Below are positions 52,419 through 60,758 of a stretch of DNA of 64,000 nt, in pieces; position 1 is the stretch's first letter, and each line of letters begins with the position of its first letter. This DNA comes from Arthrobacter sp. SLBN-122 (lineage in GTDB: Bacteria; Actinomycetota; Actinomycetes; Actinomycetales; Micrococcaceae): assembly GCF_006715165.1 (NCBI RefSeq), contig NZ_VFMS01000001.1, positions 1,116,001 to 1,180,000 on the forward strand, in the 5' to 3' direction. The position numbers and the translations under genes were made by a program. The notes beneath the pieces were generated by a model. That model had not been told where the DNA came from and searched no databases. It worked only from the letters and a program-made list of their open reading frames with translations.

Positions 52419-53684
52419 GTGGGCAACGGATTCGGAGAAAAGCTCCGGGCGGAGCGCCTTGAGCGTGGACTGACACAGGCCGAACTGGGCAAGGACCTGT
52501 ATTCACCCAGCTATATTTCGCTGCTCGAAACCGGACGCCGGGAGCCGACGGCCGAAGTAATTGAAGAATTGGCGCGCAGGTTGGAGCTGGCTCCCAAGGC
52601 CCTGGAGGCTTGGAGCCAGCCGATTTCCGTAAGTGATGCCGAGTACGTGCTGGCAGGGCTCTATGCCCGCCAGGCATGGGATCTGCGTGACTACCCCTTG
52701 GCTGCAACCCACGCTGCGGCAGCCGCGCAGATAGCGCTTGACGGCAAGAACACCAGTGCCTGGTGGAACATGACCTACATGCAGGCCGAGTGCCTCATGA
52801 AGCAGGGTGACCTGCAGGAGTGCCGCAAAATTGTTGAGCGCCTCCTTGAGCATCCAATGGCAACAGAGTCTGTGGGCCTTGGCGTGCGTGCCCGCCAGAT
52901 GCTGGCCGCCGTGTGCCACGGCCAGGGCCAACTGCCCATCGCCGTGGAGCACGCGTTGGAAGCTGTCAGGCTCTCTGTCAATCTGCCCCGTGGTTCGACC
53001 GTGCTTATCGGGGCCCACAGAATCCTGATTGGCGCCTTGGCCGAAAGCGGTCGGTTGGATGAAGCCTGGAAGTACTGCCAGGCTCTGCTTGACCAGGTCG
53101 ACGAGCACGCCATGTCCCAGCTCGCGGGCGAAGTTGCCTGGGTGATTGGCAATGTGGCGTTCATGCGGCACGACTATACGGAAGGCGTCAAGCACCACGA
53201 GAGGGCCGCACGTCTGCTTTCTCCTGCAAACGACATCGAATTGTGGGCCCGATTCAATAAGGCGTCTGCTGCTGTTCGGCTTTCCTCCGGGATCGTTGAA
53301 CCCGAGACGCTCTCGGCGATCGAGCGGGCAGAGTTGGCCTTCTCTATTGTGGGCGGAACCAAGAGTGACGAACTGGAAGTCGCCTTCATCCGTGCCCGCT
53401 GGCTGTACCTGACCGGGGACATTGTTGCCGCCGTCGAAAAATTGCGCGAGATCCATGCCGAGCGCGACGCGCTGGGCAAGCACACGGCTGGGGAGGTTTC
53501 ACTGCTGCTTGGCAAGTCCCTCAAGGCCGCGGGCGATACCGACGAAGCATTGGTCCATCTTGAGGACGCCCAAAAGGCCTTCGCGGCCGCCGGCGCACAG
53601 GACCGGGTCCAGCAGGCGCTGGACGCGATCCTGGAAATCAAGCTGGCGCAGAAACGCGCTGCCGCGGCCGCAAAGGCCAGTTGA
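52419..53684 (+). CDS. HTH (Xre) + TPR-repeat transcriptional regulator, RRNPP-like
   Basis: A 421-residue protein. The Xre-type HTH is at residues 5-58 (FGEKLRAERLERGLTQAELG, then SYISLLETGRREPTAEVI). The remaining 350 residues are helical repeats with TPR character: WWNMTYMQAECLMKQGDLQECRKIVERL, GQGQLPIAVEHALEAVRL, ESGRLDEAWKYCQALL, DYTEGVKHHERAARLL, GDTDEALVHLEDAQKAFAAAG. The length and layout match NprR-like receptors (HTH plus peptide-binding TPR). The GTG start at 52419 has AAGGAGG 6 nt upstream. Divergent from the peptide-precursor gene; it is proposed to bind the mature peptide. Confidence 0.85.
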   Translation: MGNGFGEKLRAERLERGLTQAELGKDLYSPSYISLLETGRREPTAEVIEELARRLELAPKALEAWSQPISVSDAEYVLAGLYARQAWDLRDYPLAATHAAAAAQIALDGKNTSAWWNMTYMQAECLMKQGDLQECRKIVERLLEHPMATESVGLGVRARQMLAAVCHGQGQLPIAVEHALEAVRLSVNLPRGSTVLIGAHRILIGALAESGRLDEAWKYCQALLDQVDEHAMSQLAGEVAWVIGNVAFMRHDYTEGVKHHERAARLLSPANDIELWARFNKASAAVRLSSGIVEPETLSAIERAELAFSIVGGTKSDELEVAFIRARWLYLTGDIVAAVEKLREIHAERDALGKHTAGEVSLLLGKSLKAAGDTDEALVHLEDAQKAFAAAGAQDRVQQALDAILEIKLAQKRAAAAAKAS

Positions 53685-53690
53685 TCGAAA

Positions 53691-53722
53691 CCAGGTAAAC
53701 CCGCGAAAGCGGGCTTACCTGG
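53691..53722. terminator. Bidirectional hairpin between the regulator and purC
   Basis: CCAGGTAA-CCCGC pairs with GCGGG-TTACCTGG (one A/C mismatch) around a GAAA loop. It lies between convergent genes. Confidence 0.78.
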
Positions 53723-53745
53723 CTTCAAGGTTGGCCGAGGCTGGC

Positions 53746-54684
53746 CTAGGAGAACGTCTTTCCAGTGATCTTCTCGTACGCTTCGACGTAGCGGCCGCGG
53801 GTACGCTCCACGACTTCCGCGGGAAGCGCGGGCGGCGGGGTGTCCGAAGATTTGTCCCAACCGGACTCGGCTGAAGTGAGCCAGTCCCGCACATACTGCT
53901 TGTCATAGGAAGGCTGGGCCTGGCCCGGCTTGTAGGTGCCGGCGTCCCAGAAACGCGAGGAATCCGGGGTCAGAACCTCGTCGCCCAGGGTGATGGACCC
54001 GGAGACGGCGTCGTAGCCGAACTCCACCTTGGTATCCGCCAGGATGATGCCGCGCTCACGGGCGACCTTTTCCGCCGTCGTGTAGATCTTTAGCGTCAGC
54101 TCGCTGAGGCGGGCGGCGATGTCATCGCCAACCAACGCCACCACGGCGTCGTAGGTGATGTTCTCGTCGTGTTCACCGATCAGCGCCTTGGCCGACGGCG
54201 TGAAAATAGGGCGCTCGAGCCTGGACCCGTCCACCAGGCCTTCGGGCAGCGGGATGTTGCACACCGTTCCGGAAGCCTTGTACTCCTGCAGGCCAGACCC
54301 CGTGAGGTAGCCGCGGGCGATGCACTCCACCGGGAACATGTCCAGCTTCTTGCAGATCATGGCCCGGCCTTCCACTTCGGCCGGCACTCCGTCCTCCACG
54401 GTGGAGCCGAGCACATGGTGCTCCACGCCCAGCTGGTCGAACCACCAGAGGCTCAACTGGGTCAGGATGCGTCCCTTGTCGGGGATTTCGCTGGACAGCA
54501 CATGGTCGTAGGCGCTGATCCGGTCGCTGGCCACCACCAGCACGCATTCCTGGCCAACGCGCTGCAGAATGGACTCGTCGGCGGGCTCGTAGAGGTCGCG
54601 CACCTTGCCGGAGTAGACGTGTGTCCAGCCGGGCAGGTCAACGGTTTTCGTGGCGTAGCCGCGGTTCTCTGGGGTTTCAGTCAT
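53746..54684 (-). CDS. purC: Phosphoribosylaminoimidazole-succinocarboxamide (SAICAR) synthase
   Basis: A 312-residue purine-synthesis enzyme joining aspartate to CAIR with ATP. The eukaryote/actinobacterial-type N-terminus includes HVYSGKVRDLYEP and VVASDRISAYDHVLSSEIPDKGRILTQLSLWWFD. Later motifs are IARGYLTGSGLQEYK, ARERGIILADTKVEFG and DEVLTPDSSRFWDAGTYKPG. ATG 54684. It lies 3 nt after purD and is probably co-transcribed with it. Long antisense frames on the + strand are shadows. Confidence 0.96.
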   Translation of the reverse strand: MTETPENRGYATKTVDLPGWTHVYSGKVRDLYEPADESILQRVGQECVLVVASDRISAYDHVLSSEIPDKGRILTQLSLWWFDQLGVEHHVLGSTVEDGVPAEVEGRAMICKKLDMFPVECIARGYLTGSGLQEYKASGTVCNIPLPEGLVDGSRLERPIFTPSAKALIGEHDENITYDAVVALVGDDIAARLSELTLKIYTTAEKVARERGIILADTKVEFGYDAVSGSITLGDEVLTPDSSRFWDAGTYKPGQAQPSYDKQYVRDWLTSAESGWDKSSDTPPPALPAEVVERTRGRYVEAYEKITGKTFS

Positions 54685-54687
54685 GGG

Positions 54688-56028
54688 TCAGGCCTTTGCT
54701 TTCACGATGGGCATGGAGCCTGTGGCACCATACGGTACCTTGATTTCCCCGCGGGCGGCTTTGCGACCGATGTCCGTGCGGAACTGCGAGCCGTCCAGCT
54801 TCACCAGCTCCACGCCGTCGTACGCTTTCTCGCGTGCCTCCACCAGGTCGCTGCCCAGGGCGACGACGGCCAGCACCCGCCCGCCGGCGGACACCACCTT
54901 GCCTTCCTCGTCCAGGGCGGTTCCGGCGTGGATGACGTGCACGCCGTCGAGTTCCTCAACCTTCTTGAGCCCGCGGATGCGGTCGCCGGTGCGGGGCTTG
55001 TCCGGGTAGTTCTCCGAGGCGATGACCACGGCGACGGCAGTTTCCCTGGCCCACCGCAGCTCTTCTGCCTTGTCCAGTTCGCCCTTGGCGGCCGCCATCA
55101 GCAGCGCACCGAGGGGGGTCTTGAGCCGGGCGAGGACCGCCTGGGTCTCGGGGTCGCCGAAGCGGACGTTGAACTCGATGACGCGAGTGCCGCGCGAGGT
55201 GAGGGCCAGGCCCACGAACAGTACGCCTACGAACGGGGTGCCGCGGCGGGCCATTTCCTTGACGGTGGGCTGGGCTACCCGGTCAAGGACTTCCTGGACC
55301 AGCCCTTCGGGGGCCCACTCGAGCGGCGTATAGGCGCCCATGCCGCCGGTGTTGGGCCCTTCGTCGTTGTCGAAGATGCGCTTGAAATCCTGTGCGGGCG
55401 AGAGCGCCACGGTGTTCTGCCCATCGCAGAGGACAAACAGGGAAACTTCAGGGCCGTCCAGGAACTCCTCGATGACCACCGAACCGCCGGCGTCGAAGCA
55501 GGACTGGGCGTGCGCCAAGGCTTCGTCGCGGTTGCGGGTGACCACAACGCCCTTGCCGGCGGCGAGCCCATCGTCCTTCACGACGTACGGGGCACCGAAG
55601 GTGTCCAGGGCGGATGCTGCTTCCTCGGCAGTCGTGGCCACCATGGCCATCGCCGTGGGGACGCCTGCTTCCGCCATGACTTCCTTGGCGAAGGCCTTTG
55701 AGGCCTCAAGCTGGGCTGCTGCCTTGCTGGGCCCGAACACGGGAATCCCGGCTTCGCGGACGGCGTCCGATACGCCCGCGGCCAGCGGCGCCTCCGGGCC
55801 CACCACCACGAGGTCCACACCGAGCCGGGTGGCCAGCTCCGCAACTGCCTCAGGATCGTTGCCGTTGATGTTGTAGGTGGGAACCAGCTTGCTGATGCCG
55901 GCATTGCCAGGCGCCGCGTGGACCTCGGACACGTTGGGGTCGGCAAGCAGGGAGCGGACAATGGCGTGTTCGCGGCCTCCGGGGCCAATGACGAGTACCT
56001 TCACAGTGTCCAAGGGTACTTTGTGCAC
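54688..56028 (-). CDS. purD: Phosphoribosylamine--glycine ligase (GAR synthetase)
   Basis: A 446-residue ATP-grasp enzyme of purine synthesis. The N-domain is KVLVIGPGGREHAIVRSL and VVVGPEAPLAAGVSDAV. The ATP-grasp region has YVVKDDGLAAGKGVVVTRN and VIEEFLDGPEVSLFVLCDG; also GGMGAYTP and VIEFNVRFGDPETQ. The GTG at 56028 is chosen because AGGAG is 8 nt upstream; the GTG at 56004 would give the commoner start MKVLVIGPGG. First gene of the purD-purC pair, divergent from the sulfite-oxidase-like gene. Confidence 0.94.
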   Translation of the reverse strand: MHKVPLDTVKVLVIGPGGREHAIVRSLLADPNVSEVHAAPGNAGISKLVPTYNINGNDPEAVAELATRLGVDLVVVGPEAPLAAGVSDAVREAGIPVFGPSKAAAQLEASKAFAKEVMAEAGVPTAMAMVATTAEEAASALDTFGAPYVVKDDGLAAGKGVVVTRNRDEALAHAQSCFDAGGSVVIEEFLDGPEVSLFVLCDGQNTVALSPAQDFKRIFDNDEGPNTGGMGAYTPLEWAPEGLVQEVLDRVAQPTVKEMARRGTPFVGVLFVGLALTSRGTRVIEFNVRFGDPETQAVLARLKTPLGALLMAAAKGELDKAEELRWARETAVAVVIASENYPDKPRTGDRIRGLKKVEELDGVHVIHAGTALDEEGKVVSAGGRVLAVVALGSDLVEAREKAYDGVELVKLDGSQFRTDIGRKAARGEIKVPYGATGSMPIVKAKA

Positions 56029-56099
56029 CCTCCCCGCTCCTAAGCTGTGTCCTCCCCCGACCGGTCAATCCGGACTCCCGCCCGCTCCGAACCATAGAC

Positions 56100-57686
56100 A
56101 TGACAAAGTTGCGAAACAGGATTACAGGCCCGGCAACCATGGCCGCGTTGGCAGGCGTGGTGGCAGCCGCCGTCGTACTTGCTGTTGCGGAGCTGACGGG
56201 GGCGTTCTTCACCGCCAGGGCTACCCCCCTGTTTGCCCTGGGGTCCACCTTCATTGATTTCACGCCGCCCGCCCTGAAGGACTTTGCCATCGCCACCTTC
56301 GGCACCAACGACAAGGCGGCGTTGTTCGTGGGCATGGGCCTGACCATCGCGGTGCTTGCCTGCATCCTGGGCGTGGTGGCCTACCGGAAATGGGCGCTGG
56401 GCGTCCTGGGCGTGCTCTTCATGGGGGCCGTGATCGTGGCCAGTGTGGTGACCCGCGCGGGGGTGGGCGCCGCGGATTCCATCCCTTCCGTGCTGGGGAC
56501 CATTGCCGGGCTGGTGGTCCTGCGCCGCCTGATGGTGCCGCTGTGGGGGTTGAAGGCGTGGCCGGAAGCGCCGGCGGATACAGCGTCCGACGGCGGAGAA
56601 CGGGTTGGGAGCGACGGTACCAGCCGTCGCCGGTTCTTCGCCGCTGCCGGGATCACCGCCCTGGCCGCGGGCATTGCCGCCACCGGTGGGCGGGTGCTGG
56701 CTGCCGCGCGCAGCAATGTGGCCAAGGCAAGGGAGGCACTGACGCTGCCGTCGCCTGCAGAGGCCGCAGCCGCCGTACCGGCCGGGGTCCAGTCCCCGGT
56801 GCCCGGGGTTCCGCCGTGGCTGACTCCCAACGGCGAGTTCTACCGGATCGATACGGCGCTGAGCGTGCCGGAAATCAATGTTGACGACTGGGAACTGCGC
56901 GTGCACGGGCTCGTGGAACAGGAAGTGACGCTGACCTTCCAGGACCTGCTCGACGCCGACCTGATCGAGTCGCATGTCACGCTGACCTGCGTCTCCAATC
57001 CCGTGGGCGGCAACCTGGCCGGCAACGCCAAGTGGCTGGGCCTGCCTATCCGTGAGGTCCTGGCCCGCGCCAAACCCAAGGACGGGGCGGACATGGTGCT
57101 GTCGAAGTCCATCGATGGCTTCAGCGCCTCCACTCCCCTGGAGGTCCTGCAGGACGACAGGGACGCCATGCTGGCCATCGGCATGAACGGGGAGCCGCTT
57201 CCGCTCGAGCACGGCTACCCGGTCCGGATGGTGGTTCCCGGGCTGTATGGGTTCGTCTCCGCCACCAAGTGGGTGGTGGACCTGGAGGTCACGCGGTTCG
57301 CCGACAGCAAGGCCTACTGGACCGAGCGGGGCTGGTCGGAGCGCGGTCCCATCAAGACGATGGCACGCGTGGACGTGCCGAAATCCTTTGCGAAGGTACC
57401 CGCCGGGAAAGTGGCCGTGGGCGGGACCGCCTGGGCCCAGACGCGCGGCATCACCAAAGTGGAAATCCAGATCGACAACGGCGACTGGACGGAAGCCACC
57501 CTTTCCACCGAAGCATCCACGGTCACCTGGCGCCAGTGGTCCTACGAATGGGACGCCACGCCCGGCCCGCACTACATCAAGGTCCGGGCCACGGACGGGA
57601 CCGGGGCGGTACAGACGGACCAGCGCGCCGATCCCGTCCCTGACGGCGCATCGGGGTGGCAGTCGGTGATGGTCACGGTGCAGTAG
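56100..57686 (+). CDS. Membrane-anchored molybdopterin oxidoreductase (sulfite-oxidase family)
   Basis: A 528-residue protein. The N-terminal 160 residues contain about four membrane helices (LAGVVAAAVVLAVAELTGAFF, ALFVGMGLTIAVLACILGVV, ALGVLGVLFMGAVIVASVV, IPSVLGTIAGLVVL). A further hydrophobic stretch after SRRRFFAAAGITAL looks like a Tat signal. The Mo-cofactor domain (about 240-420) has LTCVSNPVGGNLAG with Mo-ligand Cys297 and GFSASTPLEVLQD. The C-terminal dimerisation domain has KVEIQIDNGDW. The active site should face outward. The electron acceptor and substrate are unknown. No clear ribosome site at ATG 56100. Confidence 0.88.
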   Translation: MTKLRNRITGPATMAALAGVVAAAVVLAVAELTGAFFTARATPLFALGSTFIDFTPPALKDFAIATFGTNDKAALFVGMGLTIAVLACILGVVAYRKWALGVLGVLFMGAVIVASVVTRAGVGAADSIPSVLGTIAGLVVLRRLMVPLWGLKAWPEAPADTASDGGERVGSDGTSRRRFFAAAGITALAAGIAATGGRVLAAARSNVAKAREALTLPSPAEAAAAVPAGVQSPVPGVPPWLTPNGEFYRIDTALSVPEINVDDWELRVHGLVEQEVTLTFQDLLDADLIESHVTLTCVSNPVGGNLAGNAKWLGLPIREVLARAKPKDGADMVLSKSIDGFSASTPLEVLQDDRDAMLAIGMNGEPLPLEHGYPVRMVVPGLYGFVSATKWVVDLEVTRFADSKAYWTERGWSERGPIKTMARVDVPKSFAKVPAGKVAVGGTAWAQTRGITKVEIQIDNGDWTEATLSTEASTVTWRQWSYEWDATPGPHYIKVRATDGTGAVQTDQRADPVPDGASGWQSVMVTVQ

Positions 57687-57737
57687 TCCCGTGCAGTAGT
57701 CCCCGGCATCTGCTGGACTGGCCCATAGACTGGCTGT

Positions 57738-58754
57738 ATGCCGCACAATCCGCATGCCACCTTCACTGTTGACTCCGCCGTCGAACTGGCCGTGATCGAA
57801 CGAAGCGGCTTTGTGGAGTCGCGGCACATCGGTTCGGCCGTGCTCCTGTCCGCGGACGGTTCGGTGGTCACTGAACTCGGGGACATCAACACCCCCATCT
57901 ATGCGCGGTCCACGCTCAAGCCGTTCCAGGCCCTGGCGTCCATGCAGTCAGGGGTTCCGCTGCGGGGCGCCCAGGTCGCCATCGCCTGCGGAAGCCATAC
58001 CGGATCCCTGGACCACATGGATGTGGTGGCGGGCATGCTCAAGGCAGCGGGCGTCCGTGAAGACCAGCTGCAGTGCCCTGAGGCGTGGCCACAGGATGAA
58101 ACGGCCCGGAACTGGCTGGTGCGCTCGGAGAAGGGGAAGTCGCGGCTGGCGTACAACTGTTCCGGGAAGCACGCAGCCTTCCTGTGGGCCTGTACTGAGA
58201 ACGGGTGGGACACCCACAGTTATCTGGAGCCAAACCATCCGCTGCAGCAACGGGTGCGGACCGTCGTCGAGGAATATGCGGGCGAGAAGATCGCGCACCT
58301 GGGGATCGACGGCTGCGGCGCCCCCGTGGCGGCTGTTTCCCTGAAGGGCCTGGCGAGGGCCTACTCCCACCTGGCCAAGGCCCCCGGTGACCAGAGCTTC
58401 AGCGCCAGGGCCGCCACCATCGCCACCTCGATGCTCGACTACCCCTGGGCGGTGCAGGGCCGCGGCGAAGCCAACACCCTGGTAATGGATGAGCTGGAGG
58501 TCATTGCCAAGATCGGGGCTGAGGGCGTCCTGGCCATGGCAACGCCCCAAGGGGTCTCCGTGGCAGTTAAGATCCTTGACGGAAATGTCCGCGCCACCTC
58601 GCTGGTGGCCCTCACCCTCCTCGCGGCGGCAGGGGCCGTGGAGATCCCGGGAGTTGCCAGCGCCCTGGAGCGCGTGGTGGAACCCGTACTCGGCGGCGGC
58701 CGCCCGGTTGGCAAGATCAGGCTGGGCCCGGCAGTTTCCGCGCTCCTGGACTGA
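57738..58754 (+). CDS. Asparaginase (thermolabile asparaginase_II family)
   Basis: A 338-residue protein of the Asparaginase_II family (pfam06089, Rhizobium etli-type), unrelated to E. coli AnsA/AnsB. Motifs are IYARSTLKPFQALASMQSG (the conserved S-x2-K), IACGSHTGSLDHMD, LAYNCSGKHAAFLWAC and GIDGCGAPVAAVSL. No signal peptide. ATG 57738. It is followed after 40 nt by a sterol-carrier-family gene. The hydrolysis of asparagine is inferred from the family. Confidence 0.87.
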   Translation: MPHNPHATFTVDSAVELAVIERSGFVESRHIGSAVLLSADGSVVTELGDINTPIYARSTLKPFQALASMQSGVPLRGAQVAIACGSHTGSLDHMDVVAGMLKAAGVREDQLQCPEAWPQDETARNWLVRSEKGKSRLAYNCSGKHAAFLWACTENGWDTHSYLEPNHPLQQRVRTVVEEYAGEKIAHLGIDGCGAPVAAVSLKGLARAYSHLAKAPGDQSFSARAATIATSMLDYPWAVQGRGEANTLVMDELEVIAKIGAEGVLAMATPQGVSVAVKILDGNVRATSLVALTLLAAAGAVEIPGVASALERVVEPVLGGGRPVGKIRLGPAVSALLD

Positions 58755-58794
58755 CGCCCACCCCCCAGCAACACGCCGAAGGAAGATTGAACGC

Positions 58795-59172
58795 ATGGCC
58801 GTAGCCCGCCGTCGTATTGACGTCCAGCAAGGCAAAGCAGCACTGAAGGCGTGGCTGGAAGCTGCCCAGCCGACGTCGGACGTTCCCTTGCCGCGGACGG
58901 TCCTGGCCACTGCCGTCAGGTACTCATTGGAGGAGGTGACGGCGCGCGCGCCCGGAAACTCCGTAGAGGTGCGCGTCCCGCCCTTTGGCGTCACCCAGTG
59001 CGTTGAGGGTCCGCGGCACAGGCGCGGAACCCCGCCCAACGTGATTGAGTGCGACGCCGCCACCTGGCTTGCTATGGTGACCGGCCAGTTGGGCTGGGCG
59101 GAGGCAGTCGGGGCCGGCAAGGTGGCCGCGTCCGGCCTGCGCGCGGACCTGTCGGCCCTGCTGCCGCTGTAG
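58795..59172 (+). CDS. Sterol-carrier-family (SCP2-like) small protein
   Basis: A 125-residue protein: LPRTVLATAVRYSLEEVTARAPGNSVEVRVPPFGVTQCVEG, then VIECDAATWLAMVTGQLGWAEAVGAGKVAASGLRADLSALLPL. The C-terminal part fits the SCP2-like fold annotated in Actinomycetota as a sterol carrier family protein, often near purine genes. ATG 58795 with AAGGAAG upstream. Bacterial function is unknown; a lipid- or hydrophobic-ligand role is only suggested by the family. Confidence 0.78.
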   Translation: MAVARRRIDVQQGKAALKAWLEAAQPTSDVPLPRTVLATAVRYSLEEVTARAPGNSVEVRVPPFGVTQCVEGPRHRRGTPPNVIECDAATWLAMVTGQLGWAEAVGAGKVAASGLRADLSALLPL

Positions 59173-59186
59173 TCCTTCCGGTGCGG

Positions 59187-59948
59187 CTACCCGCGGCCGA
59201 TGAAAGGCATCCCTGCCGCGGTGACCACCACTGAGCCCACGCTGGCAGAGGCCGGCATGTTGGCCATCATCAGCACCGCACGCGCAGCATCCGCCACCGG
59301 AAACATCGGCTCCACCTTGCGGCTGCCGTCCGCCTGCAGCGCACCCGAGCCGACGCCGATGGTGTCCATGATCTCGGTGGCGGTGTTGCCGATATCGATC
59401 TGCCCGCAGGTGATGCCGTAACCGCGGCCGTCCAGTTCGATGCTCTTGGTCAGGCCGGTCATGGCGTGCTTGGTGACGGTGTAGGCCACGGTGCGCGGCC
59501 GGGGTGAATGCGCGGAGATGGAGCCGTTGTTGATGATCCGCCCGCCCTGAGGTTCCTGCGCCTTCATGGTCCGGACGGCAGCGGCGGCGCAGAGCATGGA
59601 CCCGGTCAGGTTCACGGCCAAGGTGGCGTTCCAGTCCGCCAGGCTGATCTCATCCACCCCGGCCGCCGGGCCGAACACCCCGGCGTTATTGAACAGCACG
59701 TCCACGCGCCCCCACCGTTGGCGGGCCGCCTCGAAAAGGCGTTCGACGTCGTCGGGCCGGGTCACGTCGCAGGGAACCACCAGTGCGTCCGGGCTGCCGT
59801 CCGCTGTTTCCTTCAGCTGCGCCTCCCGGCGGCCGGCAAGTGCCACCCGGTATCCGTCGGCCAGCATCTGCCGGGCAACCTCCCGCCCGATGCCGGAGCC
59901 TGCGCCCGTGACGACGGCGACGCGTGCTGTGGGAGGGGAAGTGTTCAT
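59187..59948 (-). CDS. Short-chain dehydrogenase/reductase (SDR)
   Basis: A 253-residue classical SDR. NAD(P)-binding motif [28 protein letters not shown], serine in [12 protein letters not shown] and the catalytic pair in [13 protein letters not shown] (Tyr-x3-Lys). A basic Gly-Arg-Arg after the first beta strand region ([11 protein letters not shown]) favours NADP. It lies 13 nt after the racemase gene in the same operon as the NCS1 transporter. The substrate is unknown. Confidence 0.9.
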   Translation of the reverse strand: MNTSPPTARVAVVTGAGSGIGREVARQMLADGYRVALAGRREAQLKETADGSPDALVVPCDVTRPDDVERLFEAARQRWGRVDVLFNNAGVFGPAAGVDEISLADWNATLAVNLTGSMLCAAAAVRTMKAQEPQGGRIINNGSISAHSPRPRTVAYTVTKHAMTGLTKSIELDGRGYGITCGQIDIGNTATEIMDTIGVGSGALQADGSRKVEPMFPVADAARAVLMMANMPASASVGSVVVTAAGMPFIGRG

Positions 59949-59961
59949 GCGCTCTCCTGGG

Positions 59962-60705
59962 CTAAAGCTGGGCCGGCACGGCCGGCTTGTTCAGCGGCCA
60001 GCCTATGACGGTCTTGGGCCGCGGCGCAGCGAACGTCCGCACCTTGGAGGTGGTCAGGCGCATGCGGACCAGGGATTCGGCGATGGTCACGGCAGAGGCT
60101 ACGCCATCCACCACGGGAACACCTGCCCGTTGCCGGATCTGCTCGTCCAGGCCGGCCATGCCGCCGCAGCCAAGGACAATCACCTCAGCCCGGTCCTGGG
60201 TTACGGCCAGCATTGCCTGGTTGATGATGGCTTCCACGGCGCGCTCCGGTTCTTCCTCAAGTTCCAGGACTGCCATGCCGCTTGCACGGACTGACGCGCA
60301 TCTGGCGTCCAGCCCGGCCAGCTTCAGCCGGTCCTCGATGAGGGGTACCGTCCGGTCCAGGGTGGTGACCACCGAATACTTGTGCCCCAGGAACATGGCC
60401 GTGCTGGCGGCGGCCTCGGTGATGTCAACGACCGGGACGTCCAGCAGCTCCTGCAGCCCCTCGCGGCCGTGCTCGCCGTATCCTGCCTGGATGACGGCGT
60501 CGAAGGGCCCGGGGTGGGACGTGACGGCGTCCATCACGGCTATGGCGGCAAGGTAGCTTTCGAAGTTTCCTTCGCAGGAGTCGGCGCCGAACCTCGGGGT
60601 GATGCCGACGATCTCTGTGCCGGGAGCGGCCACGCTGCGTGCCGATGCGGCGATCGAGTCTGTCATTGACTGGGTGGTGTTGACGTTTGCGACGAGTATG
60701 CGCAT
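59962..60705 (-). CDS. Asp/Glu/hydantoin racemase-family protein
   Basis: A 247-residue protein. It begins [21 protein letters not shown], contains [33 protein letters not shown], and has [16 protein letters not shown]. The usual first catalytic cysteine position (after VIxACF) is occupied by Gly/Tyr (QAGYGEHG), while the second (LGCGGMAG) is kept; this pattern also occurs in hydantoin racemase-like proteins with changed activity. It lies between an NCS1 transporter and an SDR, fitting a nitrogen-heterocycle pathway. ATG 60705. Confidence 0.85.
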   Translation of the reverse strand: MRILVANVNTTQSMTDSIAASARSVAAPGTEIVGITPRFGADSCEGNFESYLAAIAVMDAVTSHPGPFDAVIQAGYGEHGREGLQELLDVPVVDITEAAASTAMFLGHKYSVVTTLDRTVPLIEDRLKLAGLDARCASVRASGMAVLELEEEPERAVEAIINQAMLAVTQDRAEVIVLGCGGMAGLDEQIRQRAGVPVVDGVASAVTIAESLVRMRLTTSKVRTFAAPRPKTVIGWPLNKPAVPAQL

Positions 60706-60758
60706 GGGGAGGATCCTTGGTCGGGCGGCCGTGGTTGGGCCGTGTTCAGTGGTGGGGC

